The translations under genes and the position numbers were made by a program. Positions 54,864 through 63,395 of a stretch of 64,000 nucleotides of DNA are shown piece by piece. Position 1 is the stretch's first letter; the number at the start of each line of letters is the position of its first letter. Source of the DNA: Faecalibacterium duncaniae (GTDB taxonomy: Bacteria; Bacillota; Clostridia; Oscillospirales; Ruminococcaceae); the NCBI RefSeq assembly GCF_010509575.1, contig NZ_CP048437.1, forward strand, positions 620,001-684,000, in the 5' to 3' direction. Below the pieces are notes generated by a model. The model saw only the letters and a list, made by a program, of their open reading frames with translations. It made no database searches and was not told where the DNA came from.

Positions 54864-55838
54864 ATGGAAGTGGTCTTTTCGCAGCGGGCGATAGCGGCAG
54901 TCATGGCAGAGACGGCAGAAAAGATACAGACAGAAACGGGCGGTCTATTCCTTGGCAAAGTGATCGGGGATACATGGTATGTTGTGGAGTCCATCGACCC
55001 CGGTCCGAATTCGATTTTTGAAGTCGCATATTTTGAATACGATCAGCCGTATGTCCAGCACCTGATTAACAAGGTCGCTGCAATTTATCAGGAACGGTTG
55101 GAACTGATTGGGCTGTGGCATCGTCATCCGGGGTCTTTTGACCAGTTCTCGGGGACGGACGATCAAACTAATCACGTCTATGCGTCCATGCGGCCGCAGG
55201 GAGCAATCTCGGTTCTGGTCAATCTTGATCCGGATTTCCGTATGACGGTCTATCATGTGGGACAGACATATCGGAACTATCAGCGCATTTCCTATGAGAT
55301 AGGAAATGAACGGTTTCCGCAAGAGCTTCTAAAGTATCGTTCGGTAGAAGATTCACTTGCTCTTATGCGGCGGAAATGTGGTCGTTCTGAAGCAGGAGGA
55401 ACATCCAACAAAAAATCCATCGAGAATTTCATGGAAGAAGTATCGTCTTACCTTGATATGCAGATTACCGCACCGGCTATGGGCATGAAGCAAGTGGTCT
55501 CGGAGGAACAGATGACTCGGATGCTTGATCTCTTGTATGCTGATTTGGAATTTTTGCAGGAGAAAAATATCTCTGTTCGGGTCAGATGGAATGAGAATAC
55601 ATTATGGCTTTTGCCGAAAAGCAATAACGAGAACGAAGCTGTGCGTTTTACAGACCTGACGGAAAATAAAATGCTGGGAGCATGGCGTGAAAAGGTGTTT
55701 TATTATCATTCCGGAGATTTGGAGAAAGCATGGAATGATGCACATGACACATCAGATGACAAGTCACCGAAAGAAAATGGGCGAATGGAGGAAATTGCCA
55801 GACGTATTGTTATGTTTGGCGTGAGAAAGGGTAATTGA
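54864..55838 (+). CDS. JAB/JAMM (Mov34/MPN) metalloprotease-domain protein
   Basis: A 324-residue protein. The N-terminal JAB domain (about 1-150) has the full JAMM zinc site: E24 (TETGGLFLG) and HRHPGSFDQFSGTD, i.e. H86-x-H88-x7-S96-x2-D99. Such enzymes remove ubiquitin-like modifiers or trim their C-termini. Residues 170-320 form a second domain of unknown type with acidic helices. GAGGTG precedes the ATG at 54864; an upstream in-frame ATG lies in the preceding hairpin and is rejected. Its stop is 1 base before the E1-like start, so the two are translationally coupled. Confidence 0.88.
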   Translation: MEVVFSQRAIAAVMAETAEKIQTETGGLFLGKVIGDTWYVVESIDPGPNSIFEVAYFEYDQPYVQHLINKVAAIYQERLELIGLWHRHPGSFDQFSGTDDQTNHVYASMRPQGAISVLVNLDPDFRMTVYHVGQTYRNYQRISYEIGNERFPQELLKYRSVEDSLALMRRKCGRSEAGGTSNKKSIENFMEEVSSYLDMQITAPAMGMKQVVSEEQMTRMLDLLYADLEFLQEKNISVRVRWNENTLWLLPKSNNENEAVRFTDLTENKMLGAWREKVFYYHSGDLEKAWNDAHDTSDDKSPKENGRMEEIARRIVMFGVRKGN

Positions 55839-55839
55839 T

Positions 55840-56988
55840 ATGCTAGAGAATTTTTTTGGGGAAGAAATAGAAAAGACGGTATTCCTTTCGGCGGCGCAGA
55901 TGAGGGAAGCACACCCGGGGCCAGTGAGAGGAAAATATTTCAAGGACACTGCTATCTTCAATATTTTTCCGCCGGAGCTCTCAGAGCGTGGGGAGTTTTT
56001 GGGGCAGATCCTTCCGGAAGGCTTTGAGCCGAACGCCAAAGGTTTTTGCGGGGTCGCAAGACAGGAAAAAATTCAGTTCTATTTTGACGGAAAACCAATC
56101 AATGCGGAACCCTATGAATTGCACCAAAATATATTTTCCCGCAACAAAGGTATTTTAGAAACGGATAAAATGGATCACAAACGGGCAGTGATTCTGGGGT
56201 GTGGATCAGTTGGAAGCCTCGTAGCAATGGAACTTGCCCGGTCCGGTGTGGGCCATTTTCTGCTTGCTGACCCGGATGTAATGGAATACCACAATATCTG
56301 TCGGCACCAGTGTGGTATTGAGGATGTCGGAGACCTTAAGATAAATGCACTGAAGCGTAAGTTGCTGAATATCAATCCTCAAATTGATGTGCAGATATTT
56401 GAGGGAATCGTTCAGAACATTCCAAAGGCCATGCTGGATGATTTTTGTGTAAAAGGGGAAACCGTTTTTGTGGGCTGTGCAGATAACCGTGGAGCAGATG
56501 TCTACGCAAACCGCATAAGCATTTATTACGGAGCGGCATTTCTCTCGGTCGGATTCTGGGAGCGTGCCTATGCCGGAGAAATTTTCTATCATATCCCGGA
56601 CAGGGGAATGCCCTGCTACGCATGTGCTTTGGGCGAGGGCACGGAACTTTCGGCACGGGTGCAGGCAAACCATCATGTTTATTCCAATCAGGAGAATATT
56701 GAGGGAGTCCGCTTTGAGCCGGGCATCTCAGTGGATATCAATTTTATCACCTGCATCGGAGTGAAATTGTGCCTTGATATCCTGAACATGACGGAGCCGG
56801 GCTACCGGCCTCGTTTGCTGAACGATCTGAAGCAGTACACACTGGTGTGCAACACAAGCGACCCAGAGATCGGCGGGGAAATGGTAGAGATATTCAGCTA
56901 TCCTTTGCAGGTCACCACCTCGCTCAAGGTGGGTTTCCATTCAGAAAAGTGCACAGGACAGTGTCGATATGAAATCAAAGATCATTAA
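55840..56988 (+). CDS. ThiF/E1-like adenylyltransferase
   Basis: A 382-residue protein. The E1 domain starts near 112: ILGCGSVGSLVAMELARSGV (118-137) binds ATP, ADPDVMEYHNICRHQ (143-157) has the conserved Asp, Asn, Arg and Gln, K167 follows, and GCADNRGAD (212-220) holds the Mg-binding Asp. A zinc site is possible from C259/C262 (MPCYAC) and C371/C375 (KCTGQC). It has an extra N-terminal region of about 110 residues not found in ThiF/MoeB. By family it should activate a protein C-terminus as adenylate; no ubiquitin-like substrate gene is recognisable here. Confidence 0.88.
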   Translation: MLENFFGEEIEKTVFLSAAQMREAHPGPVRGKYFKDTAIFNIFPPELSERGEFLGQILPEGFEPNAKGFCGVARQEKIQFYFDGKPINAEPYELHQNIFSRNKGILETDKMDHKRAVILGCGSVGSLVAMELARSGVGHFLLADPDVMEYHNICRHQCGIEDVGDLKINALKRKLLNINPQIDVQIFEGIVQNIPKAMLDDFCVKGETVFVGCADNRGADVYANRISIYYGAAFLSVGFWERAYAGEIFYHIPDRGMPCYACALGEGTELSARVQANHHVYSNQENIEGVRFEPGISVDINFITCIGVKLCLDILNMTEPGYRPRLLNDLKQYTLVCNTSDPEIGGEMVEIFSYPLQVTTSLKVGFHSEKCTGQCRYEIKDH

Positions 56989-57014
56989 GATGTCTTGAGA
57001 GAGAGGAGAACACG

Positions 57015-60000
57015 ATGGATGCTTTGACGCAGGCAGAAGTATTTGCTCTGATCGGGGAACTGAATGGTTTCATTGAAAAATGGGACCCCCGGCTCGTCAC
57101 GCAGGAAAGAGAATATCAGGCAAAAAGAACGAGAATCATCGCAGAAAACAATGCGGAAAAGACGCGCCGGGAAAAGGCTTACAAACAGGAATGTGAGACA
57201 CTGTCACGTCAGTCGGCCAAAATGATTGAGGATGCCCAGAAGATCCTTGAAGATGTGGATCAAATGGATCAACAGCTGATGAGTTCTGACAAGTACTACA
57301 GCAAGACCAAAACACGTAAGGAAGCCGAACTGGCGGGCGTGGAAAGCCAGGCATACAGAAACTATACTGCATTGATGGAGGGAATTGAGGCAATCCGCAG
57401 GGACTATGGCCAGATCTCGAAAAAATATCGTGAGTCCATGCTTCCTTTTCTGATCAATGATCTGCACTTTTTGTTTTCGGCACAACGCAAGAAAGACTAC
57501 GAAAGCCTTATTGTGCTGAGAAATACGGTGCATAAATTTGTGAATGAGGTCAGTGAACTGCTGCCGGAAATTACGCAGGATGAGCTGGCGATGAAAAAAG
57601 AAGCGTTCGAGCAGGACCAAAAGACTCTGGCACTTAATTTCCTGTCTACGATTCAGGAGTTTGATAATCAGGAGAGCATCAAGAACAAGAGCGATGAAAC
57701 GCAGCTGCAGAGAGAACTGGATGAACTGTTCCCGCAGGAATTTGTTGATTTTCTGGCGCAGACGGGAATGGACTATGAATCGCGCAGAGTGAAAGTGAAC
57801 AGCGGGAAAAACTTTGCAGATGGAATCCTCTGGATGAGCTTTACGGATTATCCTCTTTTGCTTCTGGTCGAGAATAAAAAGCTTTTGTCCCTTCTGAAAA
57901 AGCGCTGTGCCCATATGATGGTTAACGATGTGATCCGCTTTCCGCTTCCGATGGCATGTAAAGGAGCTGAACCACTCCTTGTGATGTCGGACGCTCGTTT
58001 CCCGGAAAAGGCAAAGCAACTGTCGCATGCATGGATGTTTGGTGTTCTGGCTAGCAGCCCTGTGGCAAAGTTGGAAATCACGGTGATCGATCCTGAAAAC
58101 CGTGGAACCAGTGTCGGACCTTTCTTTGATGCTCGCAAGCGTCTGCCAGAACTGTTCGGTGAAAAGATCTGCTTTACGGCAGAGGATATCGCTACACAAC
58201 TGGCGCTGTTGAACGAAGAAATTGAGACGACCCTGATGGACAAACTCGGAACAGAGTACGACAGTATTTTTGACTATTCAAGGGAACACCCGGAAGAGAC
58301 CCTGCGAGTCCGCTGCCTCGTGATGTATGATTTCCCTCGCAATATCAGCGATTCGATTCTTACGGATGTGCGCAATATTCTGCGTAATGGCAGCCGGTGC
58401 GGCATTTATACAATGATCATTTGCCCGCCGCCGCAGCCAGGCACACGTCAGGAAAGCTACCGGCAGATGCTGCAGACGATACAGCCCCTAACAGCGGTCA
58501 TCAAGCAGGATCAGCAGAGCTTTTCGGAGCGCGGCTTGCCGTTGCTTTATCATCCGATGCCGGATAAAGCCGGTTTCGACCGCTTCTTCAGTAAGTATAT
58601 GCTTATCTTTGAGGGAATGCAGAACCGGGGCATTGCGTTCTCGCCGTTTATCCGCAAGCTGGTCGAAGCGAAAGATGATGCAGAGCTGGATGTTTCCATT
58701 CAGAACCTTACTGAATGGAAACAGATATCTCAGGAGCCATTTGATCAACAGTCGGCAAGTACAACTTTCCCGGAGTTGTTCTGCATGGGCCAGATCGCTT
58801 ATCCGGCCGAGATCTTTGATGAAAGCATCGGCTATAAAAAAATCGTGCGTGCTTTCCGCGCGGAAACACCGGGTCACTCTATTGATATGAGCCGTGTGGA
58901 ATTGCCGATGATGTTTAATCTCCATCATCCACTCAATCTGGAGGTAATCGGAGCTGAGGCGCAGCACGATAATATGCAGAGTGCAGCATATCGCGTAATC
59001 TGGGGCTTCCTTCGGAAGTGCCCGGCATCCAAAGTGCGCTTCTGTATCTTTGATCCGAAAGAGGGCGGCGGAAGTGTCCGTATGTTGTCCAACTTCGTCA
59101 ATAAAATGCCGGATTCCTACAAAAGGGCTGTCACGCAGATGTCCCGGACAGAAGAATTGCTGAGCTGTCTGAAAGAGCTGGAAGGACAGACGCTTGATTT
59201 TATCCGTGACCGCCCTGATTATGATGATTTGCTGGATTATAATGCGCACAATCCAAGACGTACAGAAGCGATTACATTGCTCATGCTGTATGATTTCCCG
59301 TTGAATGCGGACGCTCGCTGTCTGGAACTGCTGTCCTCTGTTATGCAGAAAGGAAACAGGTGCGGCATCTATGTCGTTCTGTGTCGGAATACTGCGGTCG
59401 AGGTGGCAAGCAGCTATGACCACATAGACGAAAAACTGGCCGAACTGGAAAAGAATTGTGTCCAGATCGAATGTAAAGAAAACGGCTTTGCTCTGCTGCC
59501 GTATCATCTCTCGGTCCGTTTGATCGAAAAACCCGATGCCGGACAGTTGAAAAAATTTGCGGTAGAATATCACAAGGCAGTCGAAAAACTGAGCGTTCAG
59601 AGCATCCATTTTGAAGAAATCCTCCCGCCGGAACCGTTCCAGGGCAGCACAGCCAAGGTACTGAAGCTGCCGATGGGCATCGGCGATGGCGATTCGGTCG
59701 TGAGCATGGTGTTTGGCGAGGGCACTTCGCATCATGGCCTGATCGGCGGTGGTACGGGTGGCGGCAAATCGACCCTGCTGCATACGCTGATTATGAGCAG
59801 TATGATGAACTATTCGCCGGAACAGCTCAATTTGTATCTGATGGATTTCAAGGGCGGTACCGAGTTCAAAATCTATGAATCGGAGCGGTTGCCGCACATC
59901 AAGCTGCTGGCGCTGGATGCACTGCAGGAGTTCGGCGAGAGCATCTTGGAAAATCTGGTCCAGGAGATGGCGAATCGCTCGGATATATTCAAGAGATCCG

Positions 60001-61643
60001 GTGGATATACAAAGCTGGAAGACTATGTTACCAATACCGGAAATAGCATGCCCCGTATCCTTGTCATCATGGATGAGTTCCAGATTTTGTTTGACAGCGG
60101 AACAAACCGCAAGGTGGCAGAGCGGTGCGCAAATCTGGCGAAGAAGATCGTTACGGAAGGACGTTCCTACGGCGTGCATCTTCTGATGGCGACTCAATCC
60201 ACCAAAATCATTTCGACCCTGACGCTGGATCGTGGTACGATCGAGCAGATGCGTATCCGTGTCGGCCTTAAATGTGGCGAAGATGATACTCGTTATCTGT
60301 TTGGTGATACCCATTGCTCGGATGCAATGAAAAAAATGGAAGGACCCCGCGGAACCGCTGTGCTGAACGAAGACTACACAGAGAACAATCCGAACGTTGG
60401 CCTGCGGGTCGCTTTCTGCAATGATGAAACCAAAAAGTATTACCTGAAACAGATCAGTGAGAAGTTTGCGGATTCTCCCTGCACGATGCAGGTGTTCGAG
60501 GGCTCCCGCACTGTGCCGATGCTGGACTATCTTGCTGCACGGTCGATCGGTATTGCCGATACCAGCACGGTCACTGTGCATATGGGCGAAAAAATTAAGG
60601 TGGATGACCCGTTTGAACTGACGTTTGACCGCAAGAAACAGCATAATGTCCTGATCTGTGGTTCCAATGATGAACTGATGGATCGGACGGTCAATCTGTT
60701 CCTGCTCTCGGCTGCGCTGAACCGCAGGGCGTGTGTGTACTGTGTGGATGGCGACAGCATCGTGGGAGATGACCGCTGCGGAAGTTTTTATCAAAGCCTC
60801 GAGCATGGTGTAGCAGAACTGCACACTGCACATACCCGTTCAGATATCGTACAGTTTGTCCATGACCTTTACGAAAAGTATCAGCAGCGCAAAAAGAAAA
60901 CAGGTGGAGATACGGTGCTGTTTGTCATCAAAAATCTGCAGTTCCTGGATCTGATGCAGACGATGCTGCTGGGTGACCGGGTCGATGAGGCGGAGTATAT
61001 AGAGTTTCTAGCAGAACCCAAAGCAGTGGATGTCCCGCCGACTGTGGTGGAAGATCCGACGCTTGATCTTCTGGCTGGGTTCTCTGCAGAACCGACGGAT
61101 TCCCCTGTCGAGCCGACGGGATTCTCCACGAAGCCTGCGGATGACGATCCCTTTGCCGCACTGCTGGCTCAAGTGCCGTCTCTTACTGCGGATGTGGCTC
61201 CGGCAGAATCGCAAAATGTAGAGGAAAGAGATCCGTTTGCGGATCTGATGGCATCGTTCTCCAGCATTGGCGCAGACTCTTCCCATGTTTCTGCTCAGCC
61301 TGTCTCCGGAGCAATGGGAAATGCTAGCGAAAAATTGCAGAAACTGATTGCAGACGGTGCAGCCTATGGCATCCACTTTATCATCTGCTCCAGCGATTAT
61401 CAGACGGTAAAGGAGTCCATGCACTTTGGCATGAACATTTTGAACAAGTTCCGGGAGAGAATCGTGTTTGCACTGAGTGATTCGGATGCATTCAATCTGA
61501 TCGATAACGTGAACGTTTCCACGCTGCATGACAATACGGTTTACTATACAAATGGTGCTACTGATACGTTCCAGTTCAAACCGTATGTCAGCCCTGCACC
61601 AGAGCAGGTCGAAACTTTCTGTAGCGAGTTGTTGCCAATGTAA
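57015..61643 (+). CDS. FtsK/SpoIIIE (EssC)-type multi-module ATPase
   Basis: A 1542-residue protein, by family the motor of type VII-like secretion. Residues 1-240 are coiled-coil-rich. Two degenerate ATPase-like modules (about 300-500 and 640-850) share the parallel segments EETLRVRCLVMYDFP..RCGIYTMII and RTEAITLLMLYDFP..RCGIYVVLC. The active module follows: Walker A GGGTGGGKSTLLHTL (near 912-926) and Walker B RILVIMDEFQILFD (near 1013-1026). The last module (about 1190-1540) lacks a P-loop (LICGSNDELMDRT) and is split by a low-complexity insert with three DPF/L-x-x-L repeats. No transmembrane helix or FHA domain is seen, unlike classical EssC. GAGAGGAG precedes the ATG. Confidence 0.85.
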   Translation: MDALTQAEVFALIGELNGFIEKWDPRLVTQEREYQAKRTRIIAENNAEKTRREKAYKQECETLSRQSAKMIEDAQKILEDVDQMDQQLMSSDKYYSKTKTRKEAELAGVESQAYRNYTALMEGIEAIRRDYGQISKKYRESMLPFLINDLHFLFSAQRKKDYESLIVLRNTVHKFVNEVSELLPEITQDELAMKKEAFEQDQKTLALNFLSTIQEFDNQESIKNKSDETQLQRELDELFPQEFVDFLAQTGMDYESRRVKVNSGKNFADGILWMSFTDYPLLLLVENKKLLSLLKKRCAHMMVNDVIRFPLPMACKGAEPLLVMSDARFPEKAKQLSHAWMFGVLASSPVAKLEITVIDPENRGTSVGPFFDARKRLPELFGEKICFTAEDIATQLALLNEEIETTLMDKLGTEYDSIFDYSREHPEETLRVRCLVMYDFPRNISDSILTDVRNILRNGSRCGIYTMIICPPPQPGTRQESYRQMLQTIQPLTAVIKQDQQSFSERGLPLLYHPMPDKAGFDRFFSKYMLIFEGMQNRGIAFSPFIRKLVEAKDDAELDVSIQNLTEWKQISQEPFDQQSASTTFPELFCMGQIAYPAEIFDESIGYKKIVRAFRAETPGHSIDMSRVELPMMFNLHHPLNLEVIGAEAQHDNMQSAAYRVIWGFLRKCPASKVRFCIFDPKEGGGSVRMLSNFVNKMPDSYKRAVTQMSRTEELLSCLKELEGQTLDFIRDRPDYDDLLDYNAHNPRRTEAITLLMLYDFPLNADARCLELLSSVMQKGNRCGIYVVLCRNTAVEVASSYDHIDEKLAELEKNCVQIECKENGFALLPYHLSVRLIEKPDAGQLKKFAVEYHKAVEKLSVQSIHFEEILPPEPFQGSTAKVLKLPMGIGDGDSVVSMVFGEGTSHHGLIGGGTGGGKSTLLHTLIMSSMMNYSPEQLNLYLMDFKGGTEFKIYESERLPHIKLLALDALQEFGESILENLVQEMANRSDIFKRSGGYTKLEDYVTNTGNSMPRILVIMDEFQILFDSGTNRKVAERCANLAKKIVTEGRSYGVHLLMATQSTKIISTLTLDRGTIEQMRIRVGLKCGEDDTRYLFGDTHCSDAMKKMEGPRGTAVLNEDYTENNPNVGLRVAFCNDETKKYYLKQISEKFADSPCTMQVFEGSRTVPMLDYLAARSIGIADTSTVTVHMGEKIKVDDPFELTFDRKKQHNVLICGSNDELMDRTVNLFLLSAALNRRACVYCVDGDSIVGDDRCGSFYQSLEHGVAELHTAHTRSDIVQFVHDLYEKYQQRKKKTGGDTVLFVIKNLQFLDLMQTMLLGDRVDEAEYIEFLAEPKAVDVPPTVVEDPTLDLLAGFSAEPTDSPVEPTGFSTKPADDDPFAALLAQVPSLTADVAPAESQNVEERDPFADLMASFSSIGADSSHVSAQPVSGAMGNASEKLQKLIADGAAYGIHFIICSSDYQTVKESMHFGMNILNKFRERIVFALSDSDAFNLIDNVNVSTLHDNTVYYTNGATDTFQFKPYVSPAPEQVETFCSELLPM

Positions 61644-61656
61644 AGGGTGATTCGTG

Positions 61657-62706
61657 ATGACAAATGTAAACTCATCTGCGGTTCGTCATGCGTTGAATCA
61701 GACAACTGCTGCGCGGGAAGCAATCGGGTATTTTATTCAAAGAATCCTGCAGCAGTTTAATAACGTCAATCATAGCTGGAATGACCAGCAGTCCAGAAGA
61801 CTTTATGCAATCGTACTCGACAGCGTCACAAGTCTCCGAGCCAGCTATGGTGAGCTGCGTTCACTGGAAGAATCCCTCAAGAAAACACTTGACACAGTCG
61901 AGAAGTATGAGCAAATCGGACGTGCTACACGAACAACGGCAGCAGCGGGCGTAGCAGCGGCTGCTTCAGTAGCATCTGCAGGAACAAAAACAGCTGCCAG
62001 CATACGACCGAGCATCAAACAGGACAAGCCTTTCTCCTCCCCCAAATACAATGCGATCCTTGATCAGCGCTATGGGAATGCTGTTCCGGCCGCAAGGAAG
62101 GTCTTTGATTTGTTTGCAGAAAAGCTATGTATCCTCAACGGCAATTATAGCGGACCGGGGCCAAGCCATTACTCGCCTGCTGAGCACGGCGTTTATTACA
62201 ATGCAGCAGAGGATGAGAAGAACGTGCGAGGGGCGGGTGCTACATACTACCACGAACTGGGGCACATGATTGATCATGTATGCATGAGATATCAAAATTT
62301 GATGTCGGAAAATGCTGTGTTTCACCATGCGCTGGTCAGCGATGGACAAAGGTTAATTCAATGCTATAATAACTCTACCCCGGAACAGAGGGAAAGAGCT
62401 GTGCGCAATCTTTGCGAGGGAGCATGGCACAGCTGTTCGGATCTCGCGAATTTTGCTACCAATGGCCATGTTTGTGGTGGATGGGGTCATAGCGAAGAAT
62501 ACTGCGCAAGAGCATGGGCCATGGAGCATGAGGCGTTTGCACACTTTTTTGAAGCGAGTATGGGCGATAGCATCAAGCTGCAACGGCTGACCAAACTTTT
62601 TCCCAATTCGGTAAGAGTATTTAACCAGATGCTCGATGCGATCATTAAGAATGCAGAACCCTATGACCGTGAGCAGCGTGAACGTGCCATCTGGGAAGAA
62701 CGTTGA
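61657..62706 (+). CDS. WXG-like N-domain fused to HExxH zinc metalloprotease (effector candidate)
   Basis: A 349-residue protein. Residues 1-85 are a helical hairpin with HSWNDQQSRRLY at its turn (W41), matching the W-x-D-x-Q motif of the small proteins. An Ala/Thr/Ser-rich linker spans 88-125. The C-terminal domain has the zincin motif YYHELGHMIDH (H199-E200-x2-H203) and a distal EHEAFAHFFEA (E292 as candidate third ligand), like lethal-factor/gluzincin-type toxins. The fusion indicates export by the linked ATPase and delivery of a protease. A GTG-ATG pair starts the frame; the ATG at 61657 has AAAGGG upstream. Target protein unknown. Confidence 0.8.
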   Translation: MTNVNSSAVRHALNQTTAAREAIGYFIQRILQQFNNVNHSWNDQQSRRLYAIVLDSVTSLRASYGELRSLEESLKKTLDTVEKYEQIGRATRTTAAAGVAAAASVASAGTKTAASIRPSIKQDKPFSSPKYNAILDQRYGNAVPAARKVFDLFAEKLCILNGNYSGPGPSHYSPAEHGVYYNAAEDEKNVRGAGATYYHELGHMIDHVCMRYQNLMSENAVFHHALVSDGQRLIQCYNNSTPEQRERAVRNLCEGAWHSCSDLANFATNGHVCGGWGHSEEYCARAWAMEHEAFAHFFEASMGDSIKLQRLTKLFPNSVRVFNQMLDAIIKNAEPYDREQRERAIWEER

Positions 62707-62733
62707 CAAAAGGCAGAAAGGAGGCCGGACAGA

Positions 62734-62982
62734 GTGACTGTTGAAACTTTAGACGATCTTTTTTCAGACGATTCTATGCCCCAAACTGCTGTGGATGAGG
62801 AATTGTTTGAACTGTGTACCGAATTTGAAAATGCATTTCATCAATGCATCCCACGTGAAATGATGCCTTTGTGGGTAACGGATGAGAAACTGAAGGAGGC
62901 CATCAGGAACTGTTTGCAGCAGAAAAACGCAGACATCCTCGGAGTACTTGGAATTGAAATTTCAGAAGACAGCATCTATTAA
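62734..62982 (+). CDS. Small acidic protein, immunity candidate
   Basis: An 82-residue acidic protein (GTG start at 62734, AAAGGAGG 10 bases upstream), 27 bases after the metalloprotease gene and last in the operon. VDEELFELCTEFENAFHQCIPREMMPLWVTDEKLKEAIRNCLQ is predicted helical with three cysteines. No family is recognised. Position directly after a toxin-like gene, size and acidity fit an immunity protein; a chaperone is the alternative. Confidence 0.6.
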   Translation: MTVETLDDLFSDDSMPQTAVDEELFELCTEFENAFHQCIPREMMPLWVTDEKLKEAIRNCLQQKNADILGVLGIEISEDSIY

Positions 62983-63395
62983 CAGAATCAATTCTCTGCT
63001 CCGAAAAGCAGCCGTTGTTTTTGGTTAGCTTGAGCGATTTAAACAGGGCTGTTGCAAAACAGCCAAAACGAAAAAATGAGATGGACTTCCCCGAAAAAGG
63101 TTGCCTGTCTCATTTTTTGTTGTACTCCGAAACTGCAATTAACCAGATACAACAAGGACGGTATGTCCATTACTGCGCCATCAGTGATTATAGACCAAGA
63201 AGAACAGATGCTCACCAGCTTATGGCGAAAACCACAGGTCGGTGGGTATCTTATTACAAAAAGAAGTAAATGCTGTTCGTTGATTTCATTATTCTATTGC
63301 ACTTCATTGCAAAATATGGTATATAAATTATACGAAACATTGGTTCGGATGAACGCTCCACCGTTCACTGATGTAAAAAAAGCGAGGTGCCTGCC
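62983..63395. other. Region between cargo operon and recombinase gene
   Basis: Holds a terminator at 63071-63118 and otherwise AT-rich sequence. A frame of 84 codons (63015-63269) runs through the terminator and has no ribosome binding site, so it is not called. Possible promoter elements for the recombinase lie in the AT-rich stretch 63280-63340. Confidence 0.4.
63071..63118 (+). terminator. Terminator after the cargo operon
   Basis: AAAAAATGAGA (63071-63081) pairs with TCTCATTTTTT (63108-63118), with a long loop that may pair further. Confidence 0.75.

Noticed and set aside
58488-60833. 781-codon open frame opposite the EssC-type ATPase
   Set aside because: Antisense to the Walker A/B-containing gene, His/Ile/Gln-rich, no start signal.
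51443-62982. Interpretation of the cargo as a CBASS or similar anti-phage operon because of E1/E2/JAB genes
   Set aside because: No nucleotidyltransferase or CBASS effector gene is present, and the WXG-like proteins and EssC-type ATPase point to secretion. A defensive role by another mechanism is not excluded.
63015-63269. 84-codon frame upstream of the recombinase
   Set aside because: Runs through the terminator at 63071-63118, has no ribosome binding site and no recognisable sequence.
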